Assembly: GCF_018070345.1 (NCBI RefSeq)
Contig: NZ_JAGPXX010000004.1
Coordinates: forward strand, 248,001 to 312,000
From: Streptomyces sp. F63
GTDB lineage: Bacteria > Actinomycetota > Actinomycetes > Streptomycetales > Streptomycetaceae
Direction of reading: 5' to 3'
DNA length: 64,000 nt
Shown here: piece by piece, positions 54,902 to 63,465 of the stretch
Position numbering within the stretch: the first letter of the stretch is position 1
Layout: each line of letters starts with the position of its first letter
The notes under the pieces: model-generated
What the model was told of the DNA's origin: nothing
The model's input: the letters and a program-made list of their open reading frames with translations, nothing else
The model's database searches: none
Position numbers and translations under genes: made by a program

Positions 54902-55047
54902 GCCCGCCAGCCTAGAGCGTGCGGCGGGCGTCCCGCGCCGGGTCTCCGCCCCCGCGGGCCCGGTCCGCCGCCCGGCCCGCGCCCCTCCCCGGCGGTTTCC
55001 CGGGCGGTCGCGCGCATGACTCCCGCAGACGGGGAACAAGCAACCGA

Positions 55048-56031
55048 GTGATCGTGGACTGTGCCATCTACCAGGACGGACGCCGTGCCGAGGGCGCGCC
55101 GGACGTCACCGCCGCCCTCCGGGAGGCGCGCACCGCGCGCCACTCCTTCCTCTGGCTGGGACTGCACGAGCCGGCCCCGGAGGAGTTCGGCAAGGTCAGC
55201 CGGGAGTTCGGGCTGCATCCGCTGGCGGTCGAGGACGCGCTCAAGGCCCACCAGCGGCCGAAGCTGGAGGTGTACGACGACTCGCTGTTCCTCGTGCTGA
55301 AACCGGTGGTCTACGACGCCGCCGCGGACACCGTCACGACCGAGGAGCTGATGGTCTTCCTCGGCGACTCCTTCGTGGTGACCGTGCGGCACGGCGAGGG
55401 CAGTCCCCTGGCGTCGGTGCGCCACCGGCTGGAGCGGGAACCCGAAGTGCTGCGGCAGGGGCCGACGGCGGTGCTGTACGCGATCAGTGACGCGGTCGTG
55501 GACCACTACATCGACGTGGCCGCCGAACTCCAGCTCGATCTGGAGGAACTGGAGACCGAGGTCTTCGCGCCGGAGGCCGCGGACGCCCGGAACACCGCGG
55601 CGCGGATCTACACCTTCAAGCGGCAGGTCGTCGAGTTCCGGCGGGCGACCGGCCCGCTCAGCGACCCGATGACGCGGCTCACTCAGGCCCCGCTGCCGTT
55701 CGTCGACGAGTCGGCGCGGCCGTTCTTCCGTGACGTCGGCGACCACTTGACCCGGGCCAACGAGAGTGTCGAGGGACTGGACCGGCTGCTGTCGGACGTC
55801 CTCGCCGCGCATCTCGCGCAGACCGGGGTCCGGCAGAACGACGACATGCGGAAGATCTCGGCGTGGGCGGCGATGGCCGCCATCCCCACGATGGTCGCGG
55901 GCATCTACGGGATGAACTTCGAGCACATGCCGGAGTTGGAGAGCACCTGGGGTTATCCGGTGGTGCTGGGGCTGATGGGGCTCGCCATCGCCGGTCTCTT
56001 CCGGGCGTTCAAACGGCAGGGCTGGCTCTGA
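55048..56031 (+). CDS. corA: CorA-family magnesium/divalent cation transporter
   Basis: 327 residues from the GTG at 55048. It has a soluble alpha-beta N-terminal domain, long stalk helices (VAAELQLDLEELETEVFAPE) and two C-terminal membrane helices with the signature IYGMNFEHMPELEST (GMN selectivity loop). It forms a pentameric channel. The GTG overlaps the stop of an 11-codon frame starting at 55017, probably by chance. Divergent from the phosphomutase gene with 146 bases between. Confidence 0.92.
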   Translation: MIVDCAIYQDGRRAEGAPDVTAALREARTARHSFLWLGLHEPAPEEFGKVSREFGLHPLAVEDALKAHQRPKLEVYDDSLFLVLKPVVYDAAADTVTTEELMVFLGDSFVVTVRHGEGSPLASVRHRLEREPEVLRQGPTAVLYAISDAVVDHYIDVAAELQLDLEELETEVFAPEAADARNTAARIYTFKRQVVEFRRATGPLSDPMTRLTQAPLPFVDESARPFFRDVGDHLTRANESVEGLDRLLSDVLAAHLAQTGVRQNDDMRKISAWAAMAAIPTMVAGIYGMNFEHMPELESTWGYPVVLGLMGLAIAGLFRAFKRQGWL

Positions 56032-56170
56032 GCCGGGACCCCGGCGGGCGCCGCGCCGGGCTGCGCCGGGCCGGGCCGCCCCGGCCGGCCGGCTGATCGT
56101 TTCCCTGCGGCCGGTCGGCCCGCTGTCCGCGGCTCTCGGTAGGGTGACAGTGCACCGGAGGGGGTAGCGG

Positions 56171-56785
56171 GTGAGTCTGTTCGGCAGAGCGGCGCGCGGC
56201 GGTCTCGCGCGGCCGCGCCTCGGTCCGGCCGGCTCGGACTGGTCGCCGTACGAGCGGTTCGACGAGGCGGCGCGGGCGTACTTCCTCCACGCCGACGTGG
56301 CGCTGGAGGCGGTCGGCGGAGTGCTGGGCCGGCGCCGGGTCCGCGGTTTCACGTTCGAACGCGTCGTGGACCTCACGGAGTCGGGCGCCTCGGTCTGGCA
56401 GGAGGCCGCGGTCTGCGACGGCCGCCGTCTGATCCTCTGGCACAGCGAGGAGGTCGCCGACGACCAGGCGCCGGGCGGCACCGTTCTCGATTCATCGGTG
56501 CAGGTGCTGCCGCTGGAGTCGATCCGGCATGTGGGAATGCGGACCATGGTCGGCCGGGACGCCGCGGGCCGGCGGGTGGACCGCGGGGTGCATCTGGTAC
56601 TGGCCACCTCCACACCGCACGAGCTGAACCCCGTGCCGGGCGGCGATCCGGAGGCGCCGATCGCCGCGGCCCGGTTCCGCCCCGAGGCGTTCCGTTTCAG
56701 CAAGTCGCTGGAGGACGGCGGACCGGGGCAGATAGCGCGGCTGATCTCCTTCGGCCGGCTGCTGGGGCGCCTGGTCCCGCGCTGA
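56171..56785 (+). CDS. Conserved hypothetical protein downstream of corA
   Basis: 204 residues, GTG at 56171 after GGAGGGGGTAG. I do not recognise it. It looks globular and cytoplasmic (WSPYERFDEAARAYFLHADV, FTFERVVDLTESGASVWQEA, RLILWHSEEVADDQAPGGTV), has no membrane segment, and ends with basic residues. Codon periodicity is strong, so it is a real gene. It may be co-transcribed with corA (139 bases apart). Confidence 0.75.
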   Translation: MSLFGRAARGGLARPRLGPAGSDWSPYERFDEAARAYFLHADVALEAVGGVLGRRRVRGFTFERVVDLTESGASVWQEAAVCDGRRLILWHSEEVADDQAPGGTVLDSSVQVLPLESIRHVGMRTMVGRDAAGRRVDRGVHLVLATSTPHELNPVPGGDPEAPIAAARFRPEAFRFSKSLEDGGPGQIARLISFGRLLGRLVPR

Positions 56786-57043
56786 GCCCCGCCGCGCCGG
56801 CCGCTGCCCCGCAGCGCCCCGCCGCGCCCCGAGCCGCCCCGAGCCGCCCCGGCTCCCGGGCCGCCCCGGGTGTCGTCCTTCCACGGCACCGCCCGCTCCG
56901 TGTGGGGCCGGACCGGGGGAAACGGCCCCCGCCCCGCCCGCGGCGGCTGCTTCGGGCGAGCGGCCCCGCACACCCCGCCGCCGCGGAGCCGAAACCGCCC
57001 GGGCCCCGTGGCGCCCGGCGCCGGACGGTGCCGGGCGCGCCGC

Positions 57044-58519
57044 TCACACCGCCGCGTCCGCCCCGGCCCTCTCCGCCAGGCCGGCCGACAGCCACCGCAC
57101 CACCGACTCCGCGCTGTACGGTTCGCCGCCGGGCGCGATGCGGGGAAGGAAGTCCAGGTCCTGACCGATGGTGACGACCGGCGGCTCCACCCCGCCCCCC
57201 GGGCGGCGCTGGCCGAGCCCGATGGCCGCCAGCAGCCCGTTGCACAGGCACTGCCGGCCCTCCGTCCGCGCCGGGTCCCCGCCCTTGCGCGCGTAGGCGG
57301 CCGGGGGTTCCGCCGGGCAGCGGTAGCCGACGGCGCCGCCCGCCGTCCGGTACGGGGTGCGCAGATAGCCGAGGTCGCAGACGCGGCGGCGGCCGGCGGC
57401 CACGGCCGGATCGGCGAGCGTCCCGGGCAGCTCCGCGACCTTGAACGGGAAGGACGTCGGTGACGCAGCCGGGTCGTTGCGCACGGTCAGTGCGGAGCTC
57501 AGCCGGCGCTCCACCAGCTCCCGCCGCAGCCGGGGGTCGAGACCGGACTCCTCGCAGAGCGCGAAGACGCTGCCGACCTGCACGCCGGCCGCCCCGGCGG
57601 CCCGGGCCCGCGCGAGCCGCTCCGGCCCGCAGGCACCGCCGGCGATCCAGAACGGCAGGCCGAGGGCGGCCATCCTGGCGAAGTCGGGGGTGTCGCGCGG
57701 CCCGTAGACGGGGTCTCCGTCCCCGTCCAGCCGCAGCGGTCCGCGGGGCGGGGCGCTGTGGCCGCCCGCGCGGTGGCCCTCCACCACGAAGCCGTCCGGC
57801 CGGGTCCGCTCGGAGCGGTGGAGGTACGCGGCGAGGGCCGGCAGCGAGACGATGGCGAGCACCTGGGGGCGGCGCAGCCGGCCCACCGCGGCCCCGCCCA
57901 GTTCCGCCGCGGGGTCGAAGGGGACGCGCAGGGGCTCGGCGTCGCCCTCGACCGCCACCTCCGCGGTGACGGGCAGCAGCCGGGACAGCCGGGTGGCGAG
58001 GCCGGGGATGTGCGCGGGGATCCCGGCGCCGACCAGGACGTAGTCCACCCCGGCGAGGATCGCGCCGAACAGCGCGGGCACGGTGGCCAGCTGGACCTTC
58101 TCCAGGTAGTTGACGCCGACGGGGCCGCGGTGGCCCTCCTTGGCGAGCCACACCTCGCAGAAGTTGGCGACGGTGGTCAGCGCGCGGCCGCGGCACCCGG
58201 GGGCCGCGGTCAGCCGGGGCGTGGTGGGAAACCGCTCGCCGTCCCCGGCACCACCCTCGACGAAGTACCGCTCCAGCACGGCCTCGGCCGCGCCGGGCAC
58301 GGGGTAGGCGGCCAGGGCACGGCGCAGGTGCCCGCCCGGGTCGCCGCTCCGCAGGGTGCGGATCAGCACGGTGTCCAGCGCGGTGCCCGAGACGACGCCG
58401 AGCTGCCCGGTGCGCGCCACGGCGCGGGCCAGCCGCCACCCGGAGACCCCGACCCCCATTCCGCCTTGGATCAGCCAGGGCCGGCCGGACGCGGGGCTGT
58501 CCGGCGCAGGGATGTCCAC
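57044..58519 (-). CDS. Nitronate monooxygenase / PfaD-like FMN enzyme
   Basis: 491 residues, longer than typical nitronate monooxygenases (about 350). TIM-barrel FMN motifs: IQGGMGVGVSGWRLARAVAR, GVVSGTALD, VGVNYLEKVQLAT, VLVGAGIPAHIP, VVEGHRAGGHSAPPRGPL and FWIAGGACGPERLARARAAG with VQVGSVFALCEESG. The extra C-terminal third contains four further Cys residues (RVCDLGYLRT, YRCPAEPP, QCLCNGLLAAIG). The length and this tail recall PfaD-type enoyl reductases. The exact reaction is uncertain. A perfect palindrome lies 50 bases upstream of the start. Confidence 0.78.
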   Translation of the reverse strand: MDIPAPDSPASGRPWLIQGGMGVGVSGWRLARAVARTGQLGVVSGTALDTVLIRTLRSGDPGGHLRRALAAYPVPGAAEAVLERYFVEGGAGDGERFPTTPRLTAAPGCRGRALTTVANFCEVWLAKEGHRGPVGVNYLEKVQLATVPALFGAILAGVDYVLVGAGIPAHIPGLATRLSRLLPVTAEVAVEGDAEPLRVPFDPAAELGGAAVGRLRRPQVLAIVSLPALAAYLHRSERTRPDGFVVEGHRAGGHSAPPRGPLRLDGDGDPVYGPRDTPDFARMAALGLPFWIAGGACGPERLARARAAGAAGVQVGSVFALCEESGLDPRLRRELVERRLSSALTVRNDPAASPTSFPFKVAELPGTLADPAVAAGRRRVCDLGYLRTPYRTAGGAVGYRCPAEPPAAYARKGGDPARTEGRQCLCNGLLAAIGLGQRRPGGGVEPPVVTIGQDLDFLPRIAPGGEPYSAESVVRWLSAGLAERAGADAAV

Positions 58520-58569
58520 GGTTCCTCCAGGGGTCGCCGGGGACGGGGCCGTCAGCCGCCGCCACCGAA

Positions 58570-58589
58570 AACCTACGCTAGCGTAGGTT
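58570..58589. promoter_or_regulatory. Perfect 20-bp palindrome upstream of the nitronate monooxygenase-like gene
   Basis: AACCTACGCTAGCGTAGGTT is identical on both strands with no spacer. It lies between the F420-type oxidoreductase stop and the monooxygenase start, 50 bases upstream of the latter. The size and symmetry suit a TetR-family operator. No TetR gene lies in the window nearby. Confidence 0.65.
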
Positions 58590-58686
58590 CGGCCCGTTCC
58601 CCTTGGGACCTTCGGCCCATCCCCGCCCCGCCGGGCGGTCCGGCAGGGCGGGACGGGCCGCGCGTCACCCCGTCACGTCCTCACTG

Positions 58687-59736
58687 TCAGGCCAGGCCCG
58701 CGCGTTCCAGGGCCTCGACACCGGCGCGCAGCGCGCTGATCCGCTCGTCGAGCGTGAAGCCGGCCGGGGTGAGCGACAGGGTCGTGACCCCGGCCGCGGC
58801 GTAGGCCTGCATGCGGTCCGCGATGCGCTCCACGGGGCCCAGCAGCGAGGTGGAGTCGATGAGTTCGCGGGGGACGGCCGCCGCGGCGCCCTGCTTGTCG
58901 CCGGCCAGGTACTTCTCCTGGATCTCGGCGGCCTCCTTCTCGTACCCCAGGCGCCGGGCGAGCTTGTTGTAGAAGTTCTGCTTCGCGCTGCCCATGCCGC
59001 CGACGTAGAGCGCGGTGTACGGGCGGAAGATGTCGGCCAGCGCGTCCACGTCCTCGCCGAGGGCCATCGGGACGGTGGGCACCAGGTCGAAGCCGTCCAG
59101 GGTCTTGCCGGCCTTCTCGCGGCCCGCGCGGACCGCGCTCAGCGTGGTCTCCTCGGCGTGCTCCGGCGCGAAGAAGAGCACCAGGGCGCCGTCGGCGATC
59201 TCCCCGGTCTGCTCCAGGTTCTTCGGGCCGATCGCCGCTATGTAGAGCGGGATCTCCTCGCGCACCGGGTGCACGGTGAGCTTGAGCGCCTTGCCCGGGC
59301 CGCCGGGGAGCGGCAGCGTCCAGTGCTCGCCCTCGTGGGTCAGCCGTTCGCGGGACATCGCCTTGCGGACGATCTCGACGTACTCGCGGGTACGGGCCAG
59401 CGGCTTGTCGAACTTCACGCCGTACCAGCCCTCGGAGACCTGCGGGCCGGAGACCCCGAGGCCGAGCCGGAAACGGCCGCCGGAGAGGGAGTCGAGGGTG
59501 GCGGCCGTCATCGCCGTCATGGCCGGGGTGCGCGCCGGTATCTGGAGGATCGCCGAGCCGATGTCGATCCGTTCGGTCTGCGCCGCGACCCAGGCCAGCA
59601 CCGTGGGAGCGTCGGAACCGTACGCCTCCGCCGCCCAGCAGACGGAGTAGCCGAGCCGGTCCGCCTCGCGGGCGACGGCGAGGTTGTCGGCGTCCATGCC
59701 GGCGCCCCAGTAGCCGAGGTTGATGCCGAGCCGCAT
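58687..59736 (-). CDS. LLM-class F420-dependent oxidoreductase
   Basis: 349 residues. Luciferase-like monooxygenase fold: MRLGINLGYWGAGMDADNLA, VCWAAEAYGSDAPTVLAWVA, IDIGSAILQIPARTPAMTAM, LSGGRFRLGLGVSGPQVSEG and IPLYIAAIGPKNLEQTGEIA. This set matches the Streptomyces/mycobacterial F420-binding subgroup. The substrate is unknown. The ATG at 59736 follows AAAGGGAG. TTAC/GTAA arms at 59747-59760 just upstream may be a weak regulatory dyad. Confidence 0.9.
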   Translation of the reverse strand: MRLGINLGYWGAGMDADNLAVAREADRLGYSVCWAAEAYGSDAPTVLAWVAAQTERIDIGSAILQIPARTPAMTAMTAATLDSLSGGRFRLGLGVSGPQVSEGWYGVKFDKPLARTREYVEIVRKAMSRERLTHEGEHWTLPLPGGPGKALKLTVHPVREEIPLYIAAIGPKNLEQTGEIADGALVLFFAPEHAEETTLSAVRAGREKAGKTLDGFDLVPTVPMALGEDVDALADIFRPYTALYVGGMGSAKQNFYNKLARRLGYEKEAAEIQEKYLAGDKQGAAAAVPRELIDSTSLLGPVERIADRMQAYAAAGVTTLSLTPAGFTLDERISALRAGVEALERAGLA

Positions 59737-59887
59737 ATCGCTCCCTTTACTGGTCGGTAACGTCTCTCCGGCCGGACTCTAGCGCGCGGGCCCCGCCCTC
59801 CGGCAGTGCCGGGCGGGGCCCGGTGCCCGCCCGCCGGTATGACGCGCGTCACCGCGCCCCGGCCGGCGGCCAGTACTCTCTGCGGCC

Positions 59888-60868
59888 ATGGAGCAGAGGC
59901 ATCTCGGCCGAACCGGCCTGCGGGTATCGCGGATCGGCCTCGGCACCCTCACCTGGGGCCGTGACACCGGCGAGCACGACGCCGCCGAGCAGCTCAAGAC
60001 GTTCTGGGACGCCGGCGGGACCCTGGTCGACACGGCCGATGTCTACGCGGACGGCGCGGCGGAGTACCTCCTCGGACAGCTCATGGAGGGACTCGTCCCA
60101 CGCCGCGACCTCGTCATCGCGACCAAGGCGGGCAGTGTCCCCGACCCGGAGCGGCGCTTCGACGGCTCCCGCGGCCATCTGCTGGCCGCCCTGGACGCCT
60201 CCCTGGAACGGCTCGGCACCGACCACGTCGACCTGTGGCAGGTCCACGCCTTCGACCCGGCGACCCCGCTGGAGGAGACCCTGCAGGCGCTGGACATCGC
60301 GGTGAACAGCGGCCGCGCCCGGTACGTGGGCGTCTCCAACTACAGCGGCTGGCAGCTCGCCAAGGCGGCGACCTGGCAGCTCGCCGTCCCCGGCCGCACC
60401 CGGCTGGCCAGTACGCAGATGGAGTACTCGCTGGTGCAGCGCGGAGTCGAGCGGGAGGTACTGCCCGCCGCCCGGGACCTGGGGCTGGGGCTGCTGCCCT
60501 CGTCCCCGCTGGGCCGGGGCGTGCTCACCGGCAAGTACCGGCACACCACGCCGGCCGACTCGCGCGGGGCCTCGGCGCACATGTCCGGCTTCGTCGCCCC
60601 GTATCTCGACGAGGCCGCCGGCCGGATCGTGGACGCGGTCGCCACCGCGGCCGACGGGCTGGCCACCACCCCCCTGCATGTGGCCCTGGCCTGGGTCCGG
60701 GACCGGCCGGGGGTCGCGGCCCCCCTCGTGGGCGCGCGGAACGCGCAGCAGCTCTCGGCGGCGCTGTCAGTGGAAGCGCTTAGTCTTCCCGACGAGATCC
60801 GCCGCGCGCTCGACGATGTGTCGGCGCCCCTGCACCACTATCCCGACCAGGACTGGAGCACGCTGTGA
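59888..60868 (+). CDS. Aldo/keto reductase
   Basis: 326 residues. It begins MEQRHLGRTGLRVSRIGLGT. Catalytic tetrad candidates are Asp48 and Tyr53 in LVDTADVYADG, Lys80 in VIATKAG and His120 in LWQVHAFDP. NADPH-binding end: LVGARNAQQLSAALS. It probably reduces aldehydes or ketones with NADPH; the substrate is unknown. Its stop TGA (60866-60868) overlaps the GTG of the RecD-like gene by 4 bases, so the two are translationally coupled. Confidence 0.92.
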   Translation: MEQRHLGRTGLRVSRIGLGTLTWGRDTGEHDAAEQLKTFWDAGGTLVDTADVYADGAAEYLLGQLMEGLVPRRDLVIATKAGSVPDPERRFDGSRGHLLAALDASLERLGTDHVDLWQVHAFDPATPLEETLQALDIAVNSGRARYVGVSNYSGWQLAKAATWQLAVPGRTRLASTQMEYSLVQRGVEREVLPAARDLGLGLLPSSPLGRGVLTGKYRHTTPADSRGASAHMSGFVAPYLDEAAGRIVDAVATAADGLATTPLHVALAWVRDRPGVAAPLVGARNAQQLSAALSVEALSLPDEIRRALDDVSAPLHHYPDQDWSTL

Positions 60869-63234
60869 CCACGGACCGCCCCGCCGGCGAGACCGCTGCC
60901 GCCGCCCCGGCGCCGGAGGACGGCCCGGCCTCCCCCGGCACCCCGGCCCCGGCACCGCCCGCCGGGGAGGGAGGTGCCGGAGAGGGCGGCACGAGGGAAG
61001 GCACCTCCCGACGGCCGCCGGCGGCCGAGGCGCTCGCCGCCGCCGTGCGGGCCGTGGAAAGCGGGGAGCGGTCCGCCGCGTCCTTCTTCAGCGAACCGCG
61101 GCCCCCCGCCGCCCGGCGCCCCGCCCCTGCGGCGGACCGCGGGCCCGCGGCGGCGCCCGGCCGCTCCGGGCCCGCGCCGCGGCCGGAGGGGCCCGGAGTC
61201 TCCGTGCCCGGCGGCCCCGCGGCGCCCGGGGTCCGGCCGCCGTCGGCGGAGCGGGCGGCCGCGAGCGCCACGGCGCGGGAAGTACTGGCCGCGGGCGGGG
61301 CCCCGGAGACGCTGGCGGAGCCGGTGACGGACCTCCTCGGGGAGCGGGCCGCGGCCGCCCTCCGCGAGGACCCCTGGCAGCTGCTCGCCGTACCGGGCGT
61401 GCAGCCGGAGCAGGCGGACGGCTTCGCGCGGGCCCTGCTGGGGGCGGAGGCGGGCCCGGGGGACGAGCGCCGGACCCGGGCACTGATCACCTGGCTCCTG
61501 GAGCGGGCCGCGCTCCGGGGGCACACGGCCCTGGAGCCCCCGGCGCTGCGCGAGGCGCTGGCCCGCCGGTCGGTGCCCGATCCCGAGGCGGCGCTGCGCG
61601 ACGCGATCGCCGACGGCGCGGTGCTGGTCTTCCAGGACGCCCTGGACACCCCCGGCGGGTCACCGGGCGGTTCGCCCCGTCCCGCCGGTGAGCCGGAGGG
61701 CGAGGAGGCCGAGCAGCCGGTCCGGGTGCTGCTGGGCCTCGACCGCTACGCCCTGGCCGAGGAGAGCCTCGCGGACGGGCTGGCCCGGATCGCGAACGCC
61801 GTCACCCCGGACGGCAGCCCGGCCGGAACCCCTGCCGGGACCCCGGACGGCAGCGGGGACGCCGGCGCGGACGGCACCGCGGACTCCGGCCCGGACGCCG
61901 CCGCCTGGGAGGCCGCCGCGGGGGCCGCGCCGTCGCCGTCCGCCGCCGAGCTGATCCGGGCGGCCGCCCGCCACGGGCTGGTGGCGCACACGGGCGGGGA
62001 GACGGCGCGCGCCGAGCCGCTGGCCCTGGTCGCCGCCGCGCGCGGTATGGGCCTGCGCGCCTGGGCCGCCGTGCACGCCCCGGCGGGGCGCCGACGGGCC
62101 GGGGAACCGCTCGCCGCGGCCGGGCGCCCCGGCTCCGCCGCACCGGGGGCGGCGGACGCGGCGCGCTCCGCGGAACCGGCCGCCGCCGGTACGGACGGCA
62201 CGGCCGGCGGGAAGGGCGCGGCGGCTGCGAGCGGTGCGGCCGGCCCGGACGGCACGGCGGACGCGGCCGGCGCCGTGGTGACGGTCGCCGGGCTGCTCGC
62301 GGGCGCCGAGGGGCCGGGGCGGAGCCCGGAGGGAACCCTGGAGCTGGATCTGCTCGTCGTCCTCGACGCGCCGCAGCTCGATGTGGAGACGGCCGCGATG
62401 CTCGTCGAATCACTGCCGGACGGCGCCCGGCTGGTGCTCAGCGGTGACCCGGGCGTGCTCTGGTCGGCCGGCCCGGGCAAGGTCTTCGCCGATCTGCTGT
62501 CCGCCGGTTTCTGTCCACGGATCACTTCGCGCACCCCGGACCCGGGCCCGATCGGCGAACTGGTGTCGGCCGTCGGCATCGGTGAGCTGCCCTCGGTGGA
62601 GGCCCCCGGCAAGGAGGTGGTGATCGTGCCGGTCCGGGACGCCGGGGAGGCGGTGCACCGCACCGTGCAGCTCGTCGCCGACTCCGTACCGCGCGCGTTC
62701 GGGGTGCCGCCGGAGCAGACCCGGGTCATCACCCCCGGCCACGGCGGAGCGGCCGGCACCCGCACGCTGAACGCGGCTCTGAAGGAGCGGCTCAACCCGG
62801 GACCGGGGCGGTTCGGCGGTTTCGATCCGGGCGACCGGGTGGTCTACAGCCCGGCTCCGGGCCGGGCCCTGATGGGCACCGTGGTCTCCGCCGACGCCGA
62901 AGGGCTGCTGCTGGAGGGGGACGACGGCCGGATCACCGTGCCGCGCGAACGGGTCGCCACCGGTGCCGTACGGCACGGCTGGGCCGTCACCGCCCACCAG
63001 GCGGCCGGTGCCACCTGGCCGGCGGCCGTGGTGGTCCTGCCCGGTGACGCGGCGGCCGCGCTGACCCGGGCCTGGGTCTACACGGCGTTCGGACGGGCGG
63101 AGCGGCATCTGTCCGTGGTGCACGGAGTGGACCGGGCCCTGCCCCGCGCGGTCGCCGAAGTACCGGCCACGGAGCGCACCACAAGGCTGCGGGCCCTGCT
63201 GCGGGCCCTCCCCCCGCCGCCCGCGCAGGGCTGA
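60865..63234 (+). CDS. RecD-like helicase homologue with degenerate ATPase motifs
   Basis: 789 residues. After a disordered Pro/Ala-rich 120-residue start comes a helix-hairpin-helix segment (DPWQLLAVPGVQPEQADGFA) as in RecD2. The region that should hold Walker A reads LVAHTGGETARAEP, without a G-x4-GK-T/S motif. The Walker B equivalent reads LDLLVVLDAPQL, lacking Asp-Glu. The C-terminus keeps a RecD2-like SH3/2B part (FDPGDRVVYSPAPGRALMGT) and a motif VI-like VTAHQAAGATWPAAVVVLPG. It is therefore probably an inactive helicase relative that keeps DNA or partner binding. Long Ala/Gly inserts are unusual. Confidence 0.78.
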   Translation: MTTDRPAGETAAAAPAPEDGPASPGTPAPAPPAGEGGAGEGGTREGTSRRPPAAEALAAAVRAVESGERSAASFFSEPRPPAARRPAPAADRGPAAAPGRSGPAPRPEGPGVSVPGGPAAPGVRPPSAERAAASATAREVLAAGGAPETLAEPVTDLLGERAAAALREDPWQLLAVPGVQPEQADGFARALLGAEAGPGDERRTRALITWLLERAALRGHTALEPPALREALARRSVPDPEAALRDAIADGAVLVFQDALDTPGGSPGGSPRPAGEPEGEEAEQPVRVLLGLDRYALAEESLADGLARIANAVTPDGSPAGTPAGTPDGSGDAGADGTADSGPDAAAWEAAAGAAPSPSAAELIRAAARHGLVAHTGGETARAEPLALVAAARGMGLRAWAAVHAPAGRRRAGEPLAAAGRPGSAAPGAADAARSAEPAAAGTDGTAGGKGAAAASGAAGPDGTADAAGAVVTVAGLLAGAEGPGRSPEGTLELDLLVVLDAPQLDVETAAMLVESLPDGARLVLSGDPGVLWSAGPGKVFADLLSAGFCPRITSRTPDPGPIGELVSAVGIGELPSVEAPGKEVVIVPVRDAGEAVHRTVQLVADSVPRAFGVPPEQTRVITPGHGGAAGTRTLNAALKERLNPGPGRFGGFDPGDRVVYSPAPGRALMGTVVSADAEGLLLEGDDGRITVPRERVATGAVRHGWAVTAHQAAGATWPAAVVVLPGDAAAALTRAWVYTAFGRAERHLSVVHGVDRALPRAVAEVPATERTTRLRALLRALPPPPAQG

Positions 63235-63287
63235 GCCGCTCCCCGGCCCCACCCGCCCAGGGCGGGCCGGGTCCCGGAGAGCGGTCC

Positions 63288-63350
63288 GGACCCGGCGGAC
63301 CCGGCGGACCCGGCGGACCCGGCGGACCCGGCGGACCCGGCGGACCCGGC
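63288..63350. repeat. Seven tandem copies of a 9-bp unit after the RecD-like gene
   Basis: GGACCCGGC repeated seven times without change (63 bp) in the gap between the convergent RecD-like gene and the acidic unknown gene. Flanking GC stems may form terminators with it. Confidence 0.9.
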
Positions 63351-63465
63351 GGGTCCGGTCCCCTCGCCGGGCCCTCCCCGGGCCGCCTCCCGGCCGGCGG
63401 GTGCGACCCTGCTCCGCGGCGGGGCCGGGGCCCGGGGCCGGGCCCGGCTCAATCCGGCTTCGGGC

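Noticed and set aside
55017..55050. 11-codon leader frame whose TGA overlaps the corA GTG
   Set aside because: There is no ribosome site of note and such tiny frames are common by chance; no regulatory motif supports a leader peptide.
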